A stretch of 64,000 nucleotides of DNA, taken from assembly GCA_051294375.1 (NCBI GenBank), contig CM119263.1, forward strand, positions 13,085,923-13,149,922. Direction: 5' to 3'. The notes under the pieces are model-generated. The model worked only from the letters and a program-made list of their open reading frames with translations. It ran no database searches and was not told where the DNA came from. Made by a program: the position numbers and the translations under genes. Source of the DNA: Paraspadella gotoi. Taxonomy: Eukaryota; Chaetognatha. Positions 59,600 through 64,000 of this stretch are shown here, piece by piece. Numbering within the stretch: the stretch's first letter is position 1; each line of letters opens with the position of its first letter.

Positions 59600-60272
59600 A
59601 ATTTTTTTTCAGAACATCGAATTATGATAAATTATGCAAAAAAAAAAACGATGTCCGTCCGTCTGTCTGTCCGTCCGTCCGTCCGTCCCACCTTACCAAA
59701 AAACTCTAATTACTCGTGATTGGATGGATGGATTGGAATGAAATGTTGTGTGTGGGTAGGGAAGTATGTGGTTGAGCTGGATATGAAGTTTCGATGGAAT
59801 CGTCCGAGTGGATATGAGTTTAAATGGAAAAAACAAAATATATATTTCACTATTTGAACACCAATTACTCATGAGTGGATGGGGCCATTGACTTGAAATT
59901 TTGTATTTGGGTAGAAAAGTGGAAATCAAGTTTCGATGGAATCGTTTCAGTGGAAATGAGTTTAAATGGAAAAAACAAAGAACCTGTTTCACTAATTATG
60001 CTTTTTTTCTTTTTATTTTAAATGTAAATGCAAGATGTATTAATTAATCAAATAATTAATCAGTTAATTAATCAATTAGTCAATTATTTAATCAATAATT
60101 AATTAATCAGTCAATCAATCAAAAACATTTCGGATCAAATTAATTACTTGCCTAATTAATTAAATAATCAACTTGAATTAATTAATTACATAATTAACTT
60201 GAATTAATTATTAATTAATTAATTAACGATAATGATCGTGGGCACATCTGACATTGTTTGCTCAAACTTGTT
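59600..60272 (-). repeat. dispersed GCCGGATCTGC-family repeat
   Basis: Reverse orientation: starts CAGAACATCGAATTATGATA and GTCCGTCCGTC, then two internal copies of the AAATGAGTTT...GGAATCGT block, then an ATTAATTA-rich core, and ends GTGGGCACATCTGACATTGT and TTGCTCAAACTTGTTT. The hairpin end is missing. Confidence 0.7.
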
Positions 60273-60279
60273 TATTTAA

Positions 60280-61440
60280 CTTTTCCTTCCTACTAGGAAG
60301 ATTTGGCTCTTACTTTCTCTACTATAATCATTTTTCCTTGACTTTCTATATAAATTTTATCTTCTGTCTGCACCCACTAGATCTTCACAAAATAGCAATT
60401 CTTTTTTTAAATTTTTATTATCTTAAATCTTTTAAAAATGTTTTGTTGATATTTTTTAACTAGTATTTTTCTTATATTCTATTGTATTTTATTCTTTTTC
60501 TTATTCTTTATCTTGATCAAAGCATTTTAATCATATATAAAACATCAAAACAAAAATAATATTATTTTGATTTATAAATTTTTTTTGCAAATACCAAAAC
60601 AATATTAGTGCCGCAGTAACAGTTCAGTTTAAGCCCTTGAAAATGATTTACATGTATTGGCGCAGCCATTAGTTTTTTCCGGTTACTTAACTTTTCTTTC
60701 TTACGAGGAGGATTTCTATTTTTTTTCATTACTATGCGCATTTCCTTTTACTTTCATAAAAATTTGCTCTTCTGTCTGCACCCACTAGATCTTCACTTGC
60801 ATCTGTTTATACAAAATAACAAATTTTTGCTTGTATGAGTTTTTATAAACCAGATGGTTCTATAAACAAAAGAGCATTTAAAAAAAAAATAGCAAACAAT
60901 TTTAATTTAAGTACATCCACCAGAGCTTTTAATCTTTTTTTTTAAACGACCTTATTAAATATTTTTAAATTTTGACCCTTTTCTAACAGAAGGCTTTAAA
61001 AAAAAATTTTTTATAAGACAATGGAACATTTAAAATAAACTTTATCTGCATCCACTAGATCTTCATTTGCACCTGCTCTTTAACAAAATAGCAATTCTTT
61101 TTTTGAATTTTTATTATCTTAAATCTTTTAAAAAATTTTGTATCACATATTTTTTTAATTTTATTTTATTTTAAAATTAATTCAATTACTCTATAAATGT
61201 TTTTTATAATATTACCAAAATAATAAATAGTAAATACTTTTAATAAAATTTTAATCTTAAATAATACAAATTAAAAAAATTATGCAAGTTAAAAATGTAG
61301 TAAACAAAAATAATATTATTTTGATTAGTAAAATATTTTTGCAAGTACCAAAATATTATTAGTGCCACAGTAACAGTTCAATTTAAGCCCTTGTAAACGA
61401 TTTACATGTATTGGCGCAGCCACTGTTTTTTTTCAGTCGC
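60280..61440. repeat. direct repeats of a 750-bp unit (imperfect)
   Basis: The block AGTGCCGCAGTAACAGTTCA through TGTATTGGCGCAGCCA occurs at about 60,607 and again at about 61,360 (GCCACAG variant). A second block, TGCACCCACTAGATCTTCAC or close variants, occurs three times (about 60,368, 60,777 and 61,050). Confidence 0.75.
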
Positions 61441-61514
61441 TCCTCTTCCGAATTGTTCAAAACAAAATGAGCTCTGCTGCGGCTGAAAGTTGCGCGTTTT
61501 TCTCTTTCTTTCTC

Positions 61515-61620
61515 GCTCATTTCATTCAATTCATTTCATTCAATTCATTTGATTCATTTGATTCAATTATTTTCATTCAATTCATTTCATTCATTTAAAT
61601 CAATTCATTCATTTTATTCT
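61515..61620. repeat. (ATTCA)n-type pentamer repeat
   Basis: Irregular TTCATTTCATTCAATTCA units, similar to 46,855-47,000. Confidence 0.85.
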
Positions 61621-61750
61621 ATTTTTAGGCTTACCCTCATTGTGTTAGATGTTCTTTGAGCTCAATAAAACTTTGGAAATTTAGCACACCCTATGGTTGT
61701 AGTTGTTATAATAATTGTTGTTGTAGCTTGCATTTATATTTAATATAAAC

Positions 61751-62363
61751 GAGTTTGAGCAAACAATGCCGGATCTGCCCACAATCATTAGCGGTAAGCA
61801 GCTGATCAGATAATTAATTAATTAATAAATTAAATAAATAATTAATTAATATTAATTTTTTTATTCATGTTAAAATCGTTTTCCACTTTGTCTCCCCTCT
61901 CAATCACAAAACAACAATCTCGATCACAAAAAAAATAAAATAATTAATTACAAATAATTAATTACTTATTTATTAAAAATTAATCAATACAGCTTGAATT
62001 TACATTTAATATGAAATAAGCATAATCAAATAGTGAAATAGATTTTTTGTTTTTTCCATTTTAACTCATTTCCACTCAGACGATTCCATCTAAACTTCAA
62101 ATCCAGCTCAATCACACACTTTCCTACCCACACACAAAATTTCATTCTTATCTATCCTTCCAATCCCGAGTAATTGGTGTTTTTTGCTAAGGTGATACAG
62201 ACAGACGGATGGACGGACATCATTTCTTTGCATAATTTATCCTCATTCGATGTTCTGACATGATCTAAGTGAATGTATGCTTGACAAGATTGTGAGGGTT
62301 GACCGACGGACCGACAAAGTGAATTCAAGAGCCGGAATCTGCTGTAAGCAGATCTGACTAAAA
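61751..62363 (+). repeat. dispersed GCCGGATCTGC-family repeat, full-length copy
   Basis: Starts GAGTTTGAGCAAACAATGCC and GGATCTGCCCAC. It ends in a hairpin (GCCGGAATCTGCT / AGCAGATCTGAC) followed by TAAAAAA. A further partial copy starts at about 62,380 and is split by the Penelope-like element, resuming at 63,274. Confidence 0.75.
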
Positions 62364-62607
62364 AAGGAAAATGAAATATTAAGATTTGTTTTTTGTTTTT
62401 TTTCCATTTAAATTTATTTTCACTTGAACGATTCCGTCAAAATTTGATTTTCAGCTCAATCATGAACTTTTTTACCCACACACAAAATTTAAAGTCAATC
62501 ACCCGATTGAGTAATTGGATTTTAAAGCTAAGAGGGGGACGGACATCGTTTTTTTTTAATTAATTTTTTAGCATTGTGTTAATCCTTTCGGCTTCGTTGA
62601 GTATAGG

Positions 62608-62657
62608 ATTTAACAAAGTTTGGAAATATTTTCGTCAACGATTTTATTTATTATACG
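62608..62657 (-). repeat. left arm of the 50-bp perfect inverted repeat
   Basis: Reverse complement of 63,227-63,276, all 50 bases. The inner end is at the predicted ribozyme cleavage site. Confidence 0.95.
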
Positions 62658-62706
62658 GACATGTTTCGACTCTTCATTTCGAGTCTTCATCAGCGGTAAT
62701 GATGCA
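62654..62706 (-). ncRNA. hammerhead ribozyme motif, GTC cleavage triplet
   Basis: Minus strand: core CTGATGA (62,687-62,693), one extra A, stem II GACTC/GAGTC, GAAA (62,664-62,667), two-pair stem III, and GTC (62,658-62,660), with cleavage predicted between 62,658 and 62,657. Stem I can form from CG/CG plus ATTA/TAAT across an internal loop. All conserved core bases of a type I hammerhead are present apart from the one-base insertion after CTGATGA. Confidence 0.8.
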
Positions 62707-62730
62707 TTAACAAATTTGTGTAAAAAGAGA

Positions 62731-62900
62731 GGAGAGAGAGAGAGAGAGTGAGAGAAAGAGAGAGAGAGAGAGAGGGCTAAAAGTTTCCAACACAGAGATA
62801 GTGGTTAAAGAATGAGTACAGTTTGAGTTCAGGACAGATCAGTTGTGAAAGAGAGAGAGAGAGAGACAGAAGGAGAAAGGGAGAGAGAGAGAGAGAGAAA
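62731..62900. repeat. two (GA)n tracts inside the element
   Basis: GA dinucleotides at 62,731-62,775 and 62,849-62,900, interrupted by TGTG, AAAG and GGGAGA variants. They correspond to the CT/GA tracts in the other two copies. Confidence 0.92.
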
Positions 62901-63226
62901 TAGGGAGAGACAAAATAATACATTATGTAATGTACAACAAGGAATAAGTTTAAACTAATGGTGAGTTTAACAATTATTCTAGTAATAAATAGATAGTAAT
63001 GAAAGGAAAGAAAGTTTTTAAATGTGAAATGATACATTTTGTGAGGGATAGATAAGTGACTGTTATAGTGAAAAATTAAGAATTAAGATAGAGCTCAAAA
63101 TGAGCTGGCCCCCCTTGGTTTATGCAAATGAAAGGCCTTAACGATGAAGACGGGTCATTGACGTGTCATTGGTTGAGATGACAATTCTGTTGAGTTTATT
63201 GCCGTTGCATTAGGTAGGCTTCCTTG

Positions 63227-63276
63227 CGTATAATAAATAAAATCGTTGACGAAAATATTTCCAAACTTTGTTAAAT
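63227..63276 (+). repeat. right arm of the 50-bp perfect inverted repeat
   Basis: CGTATAATAAATAAAATCGT... to CTTTGTTAAAT. Preceded by TTG instead of the ribozyme's GTC. Confidence 0.95.
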
Positions 63277-64000
63277 TAATTTTTTATAATTTGATAACCT
63301 AAAATGATTTAAGCGATTGACCGACTAAACTACAGGGGTAACTGACAGACCAACAAAGTAGATATGTCGCTCCGCGCTTAGAAAAAAGTCCTAAAGAACG
63401 AAGCGGTTTCTGATAATTTTAGTTCCTAGCAATTTTTGCACCAGTAGCGCAGTATATATCGCAAAACCATGGATGATTTCTGAAACTGCAATGTTTGGGT
63501 TATCCAACGCAGCCGGAACAAAGAAAATCCATAAGGGTTTTGACTAAAAAATACTGAAAATAAACACGGTGTTTATTCTGATTTCTTTTTGAATTTTTTT
63601 TATTTTGCGGTATTTACTGTATGCAATGTTTCCGATTTTGTTGGGTATAGCCTATCTTTCAAGCACATAACGAAAAAAATCAATTGACGTCATATTAAAA
63701 AATTATAGCAATTAATTCTTTTTTTTTCCCAAATTTATCATCAATTTTGTTTCTTACTGTTTTTGCCAAACATGCCCTTTATACTTATAAAAATAAAGAT
63801 TAACTAATAAAACTACAATGTCTTAGGTAGGGATTAGCAGTATTCGACGAAATTTTTATTTCTCAATCGGCCGAAAAATAATAGGGAATTTGATACCAAA
63901 AAACAAGGCTTTTTGAAATATTTACAGTATGGAAAATACTGAAAAGAAAATTTTATTTTTTGAATATAGGTAGCGTAAGCGTAACTCTAACTAAAAACCG

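Larger units (their letters stand above)
62571..63273 (-). mobile_element. non-autonomous Penelope-like element with hammerhead ribozyme and 50-bp inverted repeats
   Basis: A perfect 50-bp inverted repeat lies at 62,608-62,657 and 63,227-63,276. The insert is flanked by a 13-bp direct repeat AATTAATTTTTTA (62,558-62,570 and 63,274-63,286) and splits a dispersed repeat copy. Interior: hammerhead motif (minus strand), two (GA)n tracts, TACATTATGTAATGTACAAC, and a block shared with FOXN intron 2 (GAGCTGGCCCCCC, TTATGCAAATGAA). No reverse transcriptase frame. The assignment rests on the ribozyme type and the partial inverted terminal duplication, both known for Penelope-like elements. Confidence 0.7.
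59122..64000. other. repeat-rich region to the window end, no exon seen
   Basis: AT-rich DNA with dispersed repeat copies, direct repeats, the Penelope-like element and microsatellites, listed separately. I find no Walker A or ABC signature motif and no other coding segment on either strand. The last 640 bp (63,380-64,000) have no recognised structure. Confidence 0.55.

Overview
The window is invertebrate animal DNA. Genes are split by short to long AT-rich introns with GT/AG borders. Long (CT)n/(GA)n microsatellites are dense, degenerate TTAGGG blocks occur, and tRNA-derived SINEs, an LTR retrotransposon and Penelope-like hammerhead-ribozyme elements are present. The phylum cannot be fixed from the sequence. 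All protein genes I can support are on the + strand. A run of 25 N and a near-perfect 4.2-kb tandem copy around it show that this is a draft assembly, and several one-base frameshifts lie in or beside short homopolymer runs.

Layout. 1-5,605: no supported gene; microsatellites and a GC-rich, promoter-like block. 5,606-9,001: a six-exon gene for a 392-residue single-pass membrane protein with three PPxY motifs and a C-terminal PDZ-ligand-like tail. 10,601-11,433: a two-exon gene for a 118-residue orphan protein. 11,854-16,526: a four-exon FOXN2/3-type forkhead gene (1,177 residues) with two AT-hook-like motifs. 16,527-24,300: no convincing gene. 24,303-32,784: the duplicated block flanking the N gap. 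33,251-34,789: an uninterrupted ORF for a 512-residue RING protein with three copies of a Cys-rich CCDGxCGPNxGCNC unit. 35,726-51,707: ten exons of the first half of an ABCA-type transporter; no nucleotide-binding domain is present before the window ends.

The ABCA introns are a nest of mobile DNA. They hold a dispersed family ending in a GATCTGCT-type hairpin, Penelope-like fragments with hammerhead ribozymes, SINEs, a short LTR element with intact target duplications and another insertion inside one LTR, and a Ty3/gypsy element (53,183-59,121) broken by three frameshifts.

The strongest unexplained signal is at 62,571-63,286. A 50-bp perfect inverted repeat has its inner border, to the base, at the predicted self-cleavage site of a hammerhead ribozyme. 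Related copies lie in the first ABCA intron and in the second FOXN intron. The genes themselves do not form an obvious pathway: they are a membrane adaptor, an orphan, a transcription factor, a ubiquitin ligase candidate and a lipid-transporter-like protein.
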